A DNA stretch of 64,000 nt from Paenibacillus wynnii (GTDB taxonomy: Bacteria > Bacillota > Bacilli > Paenibacillales > Paenibacillaceae): contig NZ_JQCR01000002.1 in NCBI RefSeq assembly GCF_000757885.1, forward strand, positions 2,418,001 to 2,482,000, written 5' to 3'. The notes beneath the pieces were generated by a model. That model had not been told where the DNA came from. It searched no databases and saw only the letters and a list, made by a program, of their open reading frames with translations. Position numbers and translations under genes: made by a program. This document shows positions 7,043 to 14,674 of the stretch, piece after piece; position 1 is the first letter of the stretch; each line of letters opens with the position of its first letter.

Positions 7043-8713
7043 ATGGCGGTCCGTATAAGATATGCCGGACGTTACCGGACCATTGCCATGGCGCTTATGC
7101 GTCATGGCTTCGGCTATATGGTGGAGGAGCTTGGTTTGAATCACCTTTTATCGCTTCCGCGCCGTTTGGTGACGCAGGAGGCCTATGAAGGAGTAACGCT
7201 CGGAGAGCGGATTCGCAGGGTGTTGGAGGATTTGGGGCCGACGTTTATCAAGTTAGGTCAGCTTGCCAGTACCCGCTCAGACATGCTTCCCGATTCCATC
7301 ATTCATGAACTAGTAAAACTTCAGGATAATGTGCCTCCCTTTTCAGCGGGCACCGTACGCGATATTGTGGAACAGGAGCTTGACCTGCCCCTGGATGAAA
7401 TATTTCATTCCTTTGAGAATGTACCTCTTGCAGCCGCCTCAATCGGTCAGGTACATCGTGCTGTACTGTTAAACGGACAAACCGTGGCTGTGAAGGTCCA
7501 ACGTCCGGGTGTTTTACGGATGATGAGCCGTGATTTGGAGATTCTTAAGGATCTAACCGCTCTTGCGGAGAGAAGGTTAGACTGGGCGAAGCAATACGGG
7601 CTATCCCGAATGACAGAAGAGTTCTCCAGATCGCTAATCGCGGAGCTGGATTACAGCCACGAAGGACGGAATGCAGAGAAGATCGCGCTGCAACTGGCAG
7701 ACCATCCAGACGTTTATATACCGGAAATACATTGGGATTATACCTCCGCCCGTGTTCTGACGATGGAGTATGTAGAGGGAATTACGCTTAACCGTCGCCA
7801 GGAAATGATGGATAAGGGAGTGAATCTGCAGAAGCTTGCGGAGCAGCTAGTGGAGATTATGCTGAAGCAAATCTTTATAGACGGGTTCTTTCATGCGGAT
7901 CCCCATCCGGGTAATGTGATGTTAATGGAAGACAGCAGATTGGCCTTAATTGACTTTGGTATGGTCGGAAGACTTAGCGAAGAGATGAAGGATCATCTGG
8001 CCGGGCTGATTATCGCGCTCATGCGAAAGAATACGGATGCTATGGTAAGATCTATTATGCGCCTGGGGATACTGGACGAGGAAGCAGACCGGGTGGCCCT
8101 TCATGACGATATGGATATGCTCCGGGAGGAGTATTATGATGTTCCCTTCAGCAGGGTAAGCATCGGTAAAGTGCTGAATGATCTGTTCAGAATTGCGCGC
8201 AGGCACCATCTGGTCATTCCCCCGGATTTGGCAATGCTGGGTAAAACCATGCTGACGCTGGAAGGTGTGGTCAGCAATCTCGACCCTTCCTTCAGCATTA
8301 TCCAGATGGCGGAGCCGTTTGGAAGGCAACTCTTGAAGCAGCGCTTCAGCAGCCATCGTTTGCAGCGCAAGCTGTGGGGAGGGGTGGCAGAGCTGGCTGA
8401 GAGTCTGGTGGAGTTACCCGGACAGGCCAGACAGCTTACTTCGCTGATCAGTAAAGGCAAGCTGAAAGTAGAGGTAGGCATGCCGGAGCTGCAAAGTTTG
8501 CAGCGCAAGTTTGACCGAATCGGCAACCGCTTGTCCTTCAGTATAGTATTGCTTGCTTTCAGCATTATCATGGTGGGTCTGATTATCGGCTCATCACTGC
8601 GGGGAGAGCCCTCCCTGCTGTGGGATTTCCCTACTGTAGAAATCGGCTCGGTCGTGGCACTGCTGATGTTTGTTTGGCTGCTGTTCTCCATTTTTAAATC
8701 GGGGAGATTTTAG
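7043..8713 (+). CDS. UbiB/ABC1 (AarF) family atypical kinase
   Basis: 556 residues. Family motifs in order: the KxGQ signature in TFIKLGQLASTRSDMLP, the alanine-rich loop AAASIGQVHRA, the lysine strand TVAVKVQRPG, ELDYSHEGRNAEKI, the catalytic FHADPHPGNVM and the metal-binding LIDFGMVGR. Two transmembrane helices close the protein (about 490-512 and 530-550), as in COQ8/UbiB, so the kinase domain should sit on the cytoplasmic face of the membrane. UbiB proteins act as ATPases supporting isoprenoid-quinone synthesis in other bacteria; Gram-positives make menaquinone, so the client is open. Translation is coupled to the phasin-like gene before it. Confidence 0.92.
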   Translation: MAVRIRYAGRYRTIAMALMRHGFGYMVEELGLNHLLSLPRRLVTQEAYEGVTLGERIRRVLEDLGPTFIKLGQLASTRSDMLPDSIIHELVKLQDNVPPFSAGTVRDIVEQELDLPLDEIFHSFENVPLAAASIGQVHRAVLLNGQTVAVKVQRPGVLRMMSRDLEILKDLTALAERRLDWAKQYGLSRMTEEFSRSLIAELDYSHEGRNAEKIALQLADHPDVYIPEIHWDYTSARVLTMEYVEGITLNRRQEMMDKGVNLQKLAEQLVEIMLKQIFIDGFFHADPHPGNVMLMEDSRLALIDFGMVGRLSEEMKDHLAGLIIALMRKNTDAMVRSIMRLGILDEEADRVALHDDMDMLREEYYDVPFSRVSIGKVLNDLFRIARRHHLVIPPDLAMLGKTMLTLEGVVSNLDPSFSIIQMAEPFGRQLLKQRFSSHRLQRKLWGGVAELAESLVELPGQARQLTSLISKGKLKVEVGMPELQSLQRKFDRIGNRLSFSIVLLAFSIIMVGLIIGSSLRGEPSLLWDFPTVEIGSVVALLMFVWLLFSIFKSGRF

Positions 8714-9005
8714 AAGGCGGCGGCAGTGTGATAAATATTCTTTCAGGCGATGCACACAAAAGGCGTTCTATAAAGTACAATGGAAGTGATGCTTTCAGAG
8801 GAACGGCCTTTACTTCTTATTGATCAATTGCACTTGTATGTGCGAATTCTCCGTACAGGGATAAAATGGGACGGAAGAACTCGGTGGTGAGTTTCTTCCG
8901 CTTTTGTTTGAATATAAGGTATGCCATTGTTCTTGGAATGAGCCTTTTCTAAAGGGCTGAAAGTGTAGGAATAGATTTAAAACCAATTTTCAGGAAAAAA
9001 GTGAG
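8714..9005 (+). promoter_or_regulatory. Leader of the DEAD-box helicase gene with an attenuator-like hairpin
   Basis: No gene is seen in this gap. At 8872-8904 the sequence CGGAAGAACTC pairs with GAGTTTCTTCCG around a GGTGGT loop and is followed by CTTTTG, which looks like an intrinsic terminator about 100 bases before the start codon. Long leaders with terminators are known for cold-inducible helicase genes, so conditional read-through is a reasonable guess; it could equally end transcription from the UbiB gene. Confidence 0.45.
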
Positions 9006-10931
9006 GTGGAGAAATTGCCGAGTTTTAAAGAATTAGGAGTTTCGGAAGTATTAAATACACTGCTGCAGGGTCAAGGGATTGTGAAACCTACGCCTGTACA
9101 GGAAGAAGCGATTCCGCCATTGGTTCAGGGCCTCGATGTTATTGCCCGGGCGAAGACTGGAACAGGGAAGACGCTGGCTTTTTTGCTCCCGATTATGGAC
9201 AAGATCCAGGTCGAACGTGCATTTCCACAAGCATTGATCTTGGCCCCGACACGCGAGCTGGCACTTCAGATTACTGAAGAAGCACGCAAGCTAGCCCGTC
9301 ATACGGGTGTTAAAATCTTGGCTGTTTACGGTGGACAAGATGTCGAGAAGCAGCTGCGTAAGCTGGAAGGCGGCCGACATCTTATTATTGGAACGCCGGG
9401 ACGTCTGCTAGATCATATGCGTCGCGGCACACTCGATTTGAACGGTGTCAAAATGCTCGTTCTGGATGAGGCAGATCAAATGCTGCATATGGGTTTCCTT
9501 GAGGATGTAGAGACAATTATTACGGCGGTTCCATATCGCCGGCAGACGATGCTGTTCTCTGCTACGATGCCTGATCCGGTCAAACGTCTGGCTGCCAACT
9601 ATATGAAGGAACCACTGGATATCGTTATTAAGAGCGGTTCCCCGATTCCGCTTGATAATATCCGTCAGCAGGTCGTGGAATGCTCGGATCGTAATAAGGA
9701 AGAAGCATTGAAGCAGTTAATTGAACGGGATCGACCGTACTTGGCTATTATTTTTTGCCGGACGAAGCGCCGGGTATCCAAGCTGAACGAAGCCATGCAA
9801 GCTGCGGGCTATGACTGTGATGAGCTGCACGGTGATTTATCGCAAGGTAAGCGCGAAGCCGTAATGAAGCGATTCCGGGATGCGAAGCTCCAATTGCTCG
9901 TAGCAACGGATGTAGCTGCGCGTGGTCTTGACGTAGAAGGCATAACACATATATTTAACTACGATATGCCGCTTGACGGAGATAGCTACATTCACCGTAT
10001 TGGCCGGACAGGCCGTGCGGGAGGCAAAGGACTTGCAATTACCTTTGCTTCACCGCGTGAAAGTCAAGGTCTGGAGATGATTGAACATGCCATTTCGCAG
10101 CGTCTGGATCGTCGACGTTACGAGAAGGATGAATTCGGCATAGGTGAATTCACGGCTATCCAGACGGGCGGACGCCAGCTCGGTAAACGTCAAGGCGGAA
10201 CTCCTGAAGCGGCACGGACAGGTCATGGGCCTAAGACGGGCGGACGCGGTCAAGGGCGCAGCGGCGGAGCTCCGCGGGCGGAAGGTTCATCCCGCCGTGA
10301 AAGCGGCGGCCGGGGTCGCGGCAGAGAAGCAGACGCAGGTAGAGGCAGCGCCCGCAGCGGATATAGCGCAGGTCCTTCCAAAGGCAGAAGCGAAGAAAGT
10401 GCACCAGCCAAGACAAGAGTTGGCGGCGGTTATGGAACTTTTGCAAGAGGAGAAAACCAACCTCCGGCAAGCAGTTCAGCCGGAGCAAGAGGCGGCAGTC
10501 CTCGTGGTGACTTCCGAGGCGCTTCCAAGGGTAATCCGAGCAGCGGCTATAGCACTAATGTAGCTAGAGGCGGAGAAAGCGGTTATAGTGTAGGCGCATC
10601 AAAGGGCAGCGGTTCAGGGAGCGGTTATAATCCCGGAGGATCTAAAGGCAGCCCTAAATATAGAGCAAACTTGCCTCGCGGTGAAGCTGACGGCTACAGC
10701 GCCGGTGCTTCAAAAGGCGGAAGTCCAAGAAGCGGCGGCTATAGCACGGGTAGATCTAACTCAGGAGGATCCGCTTCTGGAGGATCCAGAGGGGGTCAAG
10801 GCGGCTTCGGTTCAGGAAGTCGCAGTGGCGGATTTGGCTCTGGTAGCCGCAGCGGCGGTAGCGGCGGCGGTGCTCCATCACGCGGTGGACGCGGCAATGG
10901 TCCTGGCCGTACAGGCGGCCGGGGTAAGTAA
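9006..10931 (+). CDS. DEAD-box RNA helicase with long Gly/Ser/Arg-rich tail
   Basis: 641 residues from a GTG at 9006; a TTG at 9015 is an alternative that sits better behind AGGTGG. The core (to about 375) has every family motif: Q motif (PTPVQEEAIPPL), I (AKTGTGKT), Ia (APTRELA), Ib (GTPGRLLDH), II (DEAD), III (SAT), IV (IIFCRTK), V (ATDVAARGLDVEG) and VI (HRIGRTGRAG). It unwinds short RNA duplexes, in ribosome assembly or mRNA decay, like CshA/CshB. The last 250 or so residues are disordered: Gly, Ser and Arg rich, with a repeated SGYSxGxSKG-like unit (about seven degenerate copies), ending in RGG-rich sequence. Such tails usually bind RNA and promote condensation. Confidence 0.92.
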   Translation: MEKLPSFKELGVSEVLNTLLQGQGIVKPTPVQEEAIPPLVQGLDVIARAKTGTGKTLAFLLPIMDKIQVERAFPQALILAPTRELALQITEEARKLARHTGVKILAVYGGQDVEKQLRKLEGGRHLIIGTPGRLLDHMRRGTLDLNGVKMLVLDEADQMLHMGFLEDVETIITAVPYRRQTMLFSATMPDPVKRLAANYMKEPLDIVIKSGSPIPLDNIRQQVVECSDRNKEEALKQLIERDRPYLAIIFCRTKRRVSKLNEAMQAAGYDCDELHGDLSQGKREAVMKRFRDAKLQLLVATDVAARGLDVEGITHIFNYDMPLDGDSYIHRIGRTGRAGGKGLAITFASPRESQGLEMIEHAISQRLDRRRYEKDEFGIGEFTAIQTGGRQLGKRQGGTPEAARTGHGPKTGGRGQGRSGGAPRAEGSSRRESGGRGRGREADAGRGSARSGYSAGPSKGRSEESAPAKTRVGGGYGTFARGENQPPASSSAGARGGSPRGDFRGASKGNPSSGYSTNVARGGESGYSVGASKGSGSGSGYNPGGSKGSPKYRANLPRGEADGYSAGASKGGSPRSGGYSTGRSNSGGSASGGSRGGQGGFGSGSRSGGFGSGSRSGGSGGGAPSRGGRGNGPGRTGGRGK

Positions 10932-10960
10932 AGGCGTAACCAATTTATAGAGGTATCTTA

Positions 10961-11010
10961 TTACCATAGGCATTCGTTAGCATTTTGCTAATAGCCTATG
11001 GTAATAATTG
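10961..11010 (+). terminator. Hairpin terminator after the helicase gene
   Basis: TTACCATAGGC at 10961-10971 pairs with GCCTATGGTAA at 10994-11004, and GTTAGCA pairs with TGCTAA inside it. The T tract that follows is weak and interrupted, so termination may be inefficient. Confidence 0.6.
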
Positions 11011-11096
11011 TTTTATGGGAAAGTGAAACCTTTAGGAGCAAAAGCTTGTCTAGTAGATAAATAGAGCTTTGATATGTAAGAGGAGTGTGGCCAGTT

Positions 11097-12122
11097 ATGT
11101 CCAAAAAATTGTGGATTATTATCCTATTTATAGTTGTAATTGTTGCAGGTTGGGGTATTGGGAAGTATACAACCCCGTCCCCGTCTGCTTCTCAGACAGA
11201 TGGAACTGAGATCTCCCAGCAGCCTGATCTTCAGGGGCAGCCCGCTGAATCTGAGCCATCAGCAGTTGTAGGGGATGCTGACAATAGCCCAGATCCAACC
11301 GAAGGTTCTGCCTCAGGAAATACCAATGTGGACGGTGAAAATGCGGCATCACCCTCTCCGTCACCAACTGTTGAGAATGAGGACGAGGATGTAGCACCGG
11401 AGCCGACGGATACTCCCGTCACTTCCCGGCCTACAACCAAACCGACGGATACTCCCGCCACTTCCCGGCCCACGGCCAAACCGACAGATGCCGCAGAGGG
11501 AGGGACGTCCGGCAGTGACAATTCTATAGAAACTGCTGCAGAGCCGGAAAGTCTTGCTGTGCTTGTGAATAAACAGTACAAGCTGCCTAATAATTACAAG
11601 CCGAATGATCTTGTATATCCGGATGTTCCTTTTCTGTTCAGTGATAAGATTGAGAAACGGATGATGCGCAAGACTGCAGCTGCGGCGCTAGAGGAGTTAT
11701 TTGCCGCTGCCCGGAAGGATGGTGTGCATTTGGCCGGTGTGTCTGCATACCGCTCCCAATCCACGCAGACCCGATTGTTCAACAATTACGTGGCGCGTGA
11801 CGGTGAAGCGAAAGCACGCACATACAGTGCTGTACCGGGGCATAGCGAGCATCAGACCGGACTGGCCATTGATGTCTCTGGAAGTAACGGGAAGTGTGCA
11901 GCAGAGAGCTGTTTTGCCGGAACCAAGGAAGCAAACTGGCTGGATAAACATGCAGCAGAGTACGGATATATTATTCGCTTCCCCGAAGGCAAACAATCGA
12001 TTACCGGCTATAAGTATGAGCCTTGGCACATACGGTATGTAGGGACAGATATCGCCCGTTCGGTTGCGAAGAGGGATATCACACTTGAGGAATACTATGA
12101 TGCCGTTCCGGTGTCCCGATAG
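11097..12122 (+). CDS. D-alanyl-D-alanine carboxypeptidase, VanY/M15B family, membrane anchored
   Basis: 341 residues from the ATG at 11097 (AGAGGAG about 11 bases before it). An N-terminal hydrophobic segment (KLWIIILFIVVIVAGWGIG) anchors the protein; it is followed by about 120 residues of Ser/Pro/Thr-rich linker with an imperfect duplicated unit of the PTDTPxTSRPTxKPTD type. The catalytic domain (about 175-335) has the M15 zinc site: SEHQTGLAIDV supplies His and Asp, EPWHIRYVG supplies the second His, and SAYRSQSTQ lies upstream. It should trim the terminal D-Ala from peptidoglycan stem peptides outside the cell. It is monocistronic, with a terminator after it. No resistance genes are nearby, so a cell-wall maturation role is likelier than vancomycin resistance. 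Confidence 0.92.
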   Translation: MSKKLWIIILFIVVIVAGWGIGKYTTPSPSASQTDGTEISQQPDLQGQPAESEPSAVVGDADNSPDPTEGSASGNTNVDGENAASPSPSPTVENEDEDVAPEPTDTPVTSRPTTKPTDTPATSRPTAKPTDAAEGGTSGSDNSIETAAEPESLAVLVNKQYKLPNNYKPNDLVYPDVPFLFSDKIEKRMMRKTAAAALEELFAAARKDGVHLAGVSAYRSQSTQTRLFNNYVARDGEAKARTYSAVPGHSEHQTGLAIDVSGSNGKCAAESCFAGTKEANWLDKHAAEYGYIIRFPEGKQSITGYKYEPWHIRYVGTDIARSVAKRDITLEEYYDAVPVSR

Positions 12123-12132
12123 CATATAGTTT

Positions 12133-12163
12133 AGCAGTCCTGATCCTTGGGGCTGCTTTTTTT
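12133..12163 (+). terminator. Terminator after the carboxypeptidase gene
   Basis: AGCAGTCC pairs with GGGGCTGCT across a short loop, followed by seven T residues. Confidence 0.75.
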
Positions 12164-12171
12164 AAATATCA

Positions 12172-12259
12172 GAAAGTATAAGTTTTCAGTATACTTTGCT
12201 TATATTTCTACGAGAAACGGATACCGTCCCATTAAGGACGGCAAAGCCGTTTCTTCTTG
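12172..12259 (+). repeat. Element B, copy 1
   Basis: An intergenic element shared with 14466-14548 and 62908-63033. It begins GAAAGTATAAG and can form a hairpin AAGTATA/TATACTT. A stem AGAAACGG/CCGTTTCT then encloses an inner stem CCGTCC/GGACGG, with ATA and CAAAG asymmetric loops between the two stems. It ends TTCTTCTTG. It lies 82 bases before the YmfJ-like gene, on the same strand. Function unknown. Confidence 0.7.
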
Positions 12260-12341
12260 GCGCTGTCATAGGTTGATTCACTCTTTGCCATCCCGGTTAA
12301 GTAGAAGACAACACTAGGGATTCTATAAGGAGGCGACAGAT

Positions 12342-12686
12342 GTGTCTGAACATAATCATGTGGTCAGTAAAGACGGAAGCGTAGCTATGCAGAGGGTGGA
12401 TGAAGCGTTGGACCGGATTGGCCCGGGGCAGAAAGAAGCGATTCTGGAGCATTTTCATTCCTTTCAGACCTATTTAGGTAAGCGCATACAACTAGCGCAA
12501 AAGATTGGACTGAGCGAGGAGCAATTAGCGCTTGCAGCAGAGAAGGTAGCTGATTATCTGGCGAAGCATGAGGAACCTCGAAATAGTGAGGAAAAGCTGC
12601 TCCTGGAATTATGGCGGGTCGGCAGCAAGGAAGAACGGCATCAGCTGGCGCATATGTTGGTAAAACTGGCTCAAGAGCTGAAATAA
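12342..12686 (+). CDS. DUF3243 protein, YmfJ-like
   Basis: 114 residues from a GTG at 12342, seven bases after AAGGAGG; the overlapping ATG at 12340 is in another frame. The sequence is all-helical and acidic, with the DUF3243 core (DRIGPGQKEAILEHFHSFQTYLGKRIQLAQKIGLSEEQLA) and the C-terminal WRVGSKEERHQLAHMLVKL. The family includes B. subtilis YmfJ; no molecular function is established. It is a single-gene unit with a terminator after it and an element B copy upstream. Confidence 0.85.
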   Translation: MSEHNHVVSKDGSVAMQRVDEALDRIGPGQKEAILEHFHSFQTYLGKRIQLAQKIGLSEEQLALAAEKVADYLAKHEEPRNSEEKLLLELWRVGSKEERHQLAHMLVKLAQELK

Positions 12687-12701
12687 TAGGTTGGTAAGGT
12701 G

Positions 12702-12736
12702 AAAATGCCTTCTCTGATTAGCGGAGAGGGCATTTT
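12702..12736 (+). terminator. Terminator after the YmfJ-like gene
   Basis: AAAATGCCTTCTC pairs with GAGAGGGCATTTT (one mismatch); the distal arm ends in four T residues. Confidence 0.65.
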
Positions 12737-12798
12737 GTTGTGTATACTAAAGGGATTAAATGGCAAACGCCATACCCTTTCTAATTGGAGAGCTGAGT

Positions 12799-13845
12799 AT
12801 GATAAAAAAACTTAGTGTGCTGGATCAATCCCCAGTGTCAGAAGGAAGTACTCCTGCCGAGGCTTTGGTTCAGACCGTCTTATTGGCACAGGAAGCTGAA
12901 CGTCTGGGTTATCACCGTTTTTGGGTATCTGAGCATCATGCAGCACCTGGTCTGGCCGGGTCTAGTCCTGAGATTCTAATTGCTCATCTTGCAGCAGTCA
13001 CATCATCCATACGTATCGGCTCCGGCGGGGTACTGCTGACTCATTATAGTGCTTATAAAGTAGCTGAGAATTTCCGGGTTTTGGAGGGGCTCAGTCCCGG
13101 GCGGATTGATCTTGGAATCGGCCGTGCTCCAGGCGGAGCCGCACTGGCCACACGTGCACTGCAGGAGAATCAGCTTCGTGATTTAGATCGTTATGAGGAA
13201 CAAATTCAGGATCTGATTTCCTATTTGTATAACCGGTTCGATCCCGCCCACCGCTTTGCGGGACTCCACGTTACACCTGCTGTACCTACCGCTCCGGAAA
13301 TTTGGTTGCTTGGTTCAAGCATAGGCAGCTCCTCACTCTCAGCCAAGCTGGGTACAGGCTTTGCCTTTGCTCAATTCATTAATGGTGACGGTGGCAGTGC
13401 GGCCGTTAAGGAATATAAGAAAAATTTCCGATCCTCTGAGGTAATAGGAAGTCCGCGCTGTATTGTAGCTGTATTTGTGGTTTGCGCCGAGACCTCGGAG
13501 GAAGCGGACAGGCTGGCGTCCAGCATGGATCTTTCCCTTATTTTATTGGAGAAGGGGCATGTATCTACGGGGACACCCACTGTGGAACAGGCGTTGGCTT
13601 ATAAATACACTCCTTATGACATGTTCCGCATACACGATAACCGCAAGAGGATGGTAGTGGGCTCACCGGAGAGCGTGAGGGAACAGCTTGAAGCGCTCGC
13701 AGAGCTGTATCAATGTGAGGAGATCATGATTGCGAATCTGATACATAGCTTTCCAGACAAATTGAAATCACTCCAATTAGTGGCTAAGGCTTGTGGTTTA
13801 CAATCGTCCGTTAATTTGCTTTCCGATGGGGATAGGTTAAGATAA
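12799..13845 (+). CDS. Luciferase-like (LLM) flavin-dependent monooxygenase
   Basis: 348 residues from the ATG at 12799 (TTGGAGAG ahead); the frame opens further upstream but without a better ribosome site. The TIM-barrel family motifs are there: LSVLDQSPVSEG, GYHRFWVSEHHAAPGLAGSS, IRIGSGGVLLTHYSAYKVAE and GLSPGRIDLGIGRAPGG, which form the FMN/FMNH2 pocket. It fits the MsnO8-type group common in Bacilli. A reduced flavin supplied by a partner reductase would be used to oxygenate an unknown substrate. The next gene, a peroxidase, starts about 50 bases downstream, so the two may share a transcript and an oxidative-stress role. Confidence 0.88.
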   Translation: MIKKLSVLDQSPVSEGSTPAEALVQTVLLAQEAERLGYHRFWVSEHHAAPGLAGSSPEILIAHLAAVTSSIRIGSGGVLLTHYSAYKVAENFRVLEGLSPGRIDLGIGRAPGGAALATRALQENQLRDLDRYEEQIQDLISYLYNRFDPAHRFAGLHVTPAVPTAPEIWLLGSSIGSSSLSAKLGTGFAFAQFINGDGGSAAVKEYKKNFRSSEVIGSPRCIVAVFVVCAETSEEADRLASSMDLSLILLEKGHVSTGTPTVEQALAYKYTPYDMFRIHDNRKRMVVGSPESVREQLEALAELYQCEEIMIANLIHSFPDKLKSLQLVAKACGLQSSVNLLSDGDRLR

Positions 13846-13894
13846 TAAAGTCGTGGACGAATTAAACTCAAGGTGAAAGGAAGGGGGATTATTC

Positions 13895-14371
13895 ATGTCG
13901 ATTTACAGTTTTGCCGGAGTTACTCCTGCGGGAAAAGAAGTACCGTTTACGGAGTATGAGGGTAAGGTTCTGCTGATTGCCAATACAGCGAGTAAATGTG
14001 GACTTACACCACAGTACGGAGATCTTCAGAAGTTGTACGAGCAGTATGAAGACCAGGGACTTGTAGTACTGGGTTTCCCTTGCAATCAGTTTGCCGGTCA
14101 AGAGCCGGGTACAAGTGAGGAAGCCGAGGAATTCTGCCAAATTAATTATGGAGTTACGTTTCCCATATTCGCCAAAGTGGATGTGAATGGCCCGGAAGCC
14201 AGTCTCCTTTTCGGATATTTGAAGGGCCAGCAACCGGGCTCTGCGGACAGCAGTGATATTCAGTGGAATTTCACCAAGTTCCTTGTGGACCGCGGCGGAA
14301 ATGTAGTGGCCCGTTTTGAGCCGAAAGAAGCCCCGGAAACGATGAAAGAACGTATTGAGTCTTTGCTGTAG
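13895..14371 (+). CDS. Glutathione peroxidase-family thiol peroxidase
   Basis: 158 residues, the normal size. Family motifs: LIANTASKCGLTPQY with the peroxidatic Cys in place of selenocysteine, GFPCNQFAGQEPG with the Gln and a probable resolving Cys, and IQWNFTKFLVDRGG with the catalytic Trp and Asn. Bacterial Cys-type enzymes of this family normally use thioredoxin or bacillithiol rather than glutathione to reduce peroxides. It is cytoplasmic, with no signal peptide. The start follows AAGGAAGGGGG. The short gap to the monooxygenase gene suggests co-transcription. Confidence 0.92.
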   Translation: MSIYSFAGVTPAGKEVPFTEYEGKVLLIANTASKCGLTPQYGDLQKLYEQYEDQGLVVLGFPCNQFAGQEPGTSEEAEEFCQINYGVTFPIFAKVDVNGPEASLLFGYLKGQQPGSADSSDIQWNFTKFLVDRGGNVVARFEPKEAPETMKERIESLL

Positions 14372-14465
14372 TCACCATTTTGGTTGCTGTAATATAAGTT
14401 TGGACCATCCTTTCTTGCAGGCGATAGACCGCTGCTTGAAGGGATGTTTTTGTTTTATAAAATAT

Positions 14466-14548
14466 GAAAGTATAAGTTTCCAGTATGTTAATATTTCTAC
14501 GAGAAACGGGTGCCATCCCTTAAAGGATGGCGTAGCCGGTTCTTCTTG
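14466..14548 (+). repeat. Element B, copy 2
   Basis: The same family as 12172-12259. The 5' part is shortened by a few bases; the core is AGAAACGG, then GCCATCC pairing with GGATGGC, then CCGGTTCT. The inner stem differs from copy 1 by paired changes (CCGTCC/GGACGG against CCATCC/GGATGG), which supports a conserved fold. It lies upstream of fhs, but a promoter-like pair at 14563-14590 lies between the element and the gene. Confidence 0.65.
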
Positions 14549-14562
14549 CTTGAAAATAATGC

Positions 14563-14590
14563 TTGACGGTTTTCAAAGAACTTGTATCCT
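14563..14590 (+). promoter_or_regulatory. Candidate promoter of fhs
   Basis: TTGACG (14563-14568), a 16-base spacer and TATCCT (14585-14590). If used, the fhs transcript would not contain the element B copy just upstream. Confidence 0.4.
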
Positions 14591-14674
14591 TTGAATAGGA
14601 AACATTGCATATAGCATTACTGCATAATGTACGGAATGGTCAGGATAATAACGGCAGGAGGTTTTTATACAAGC

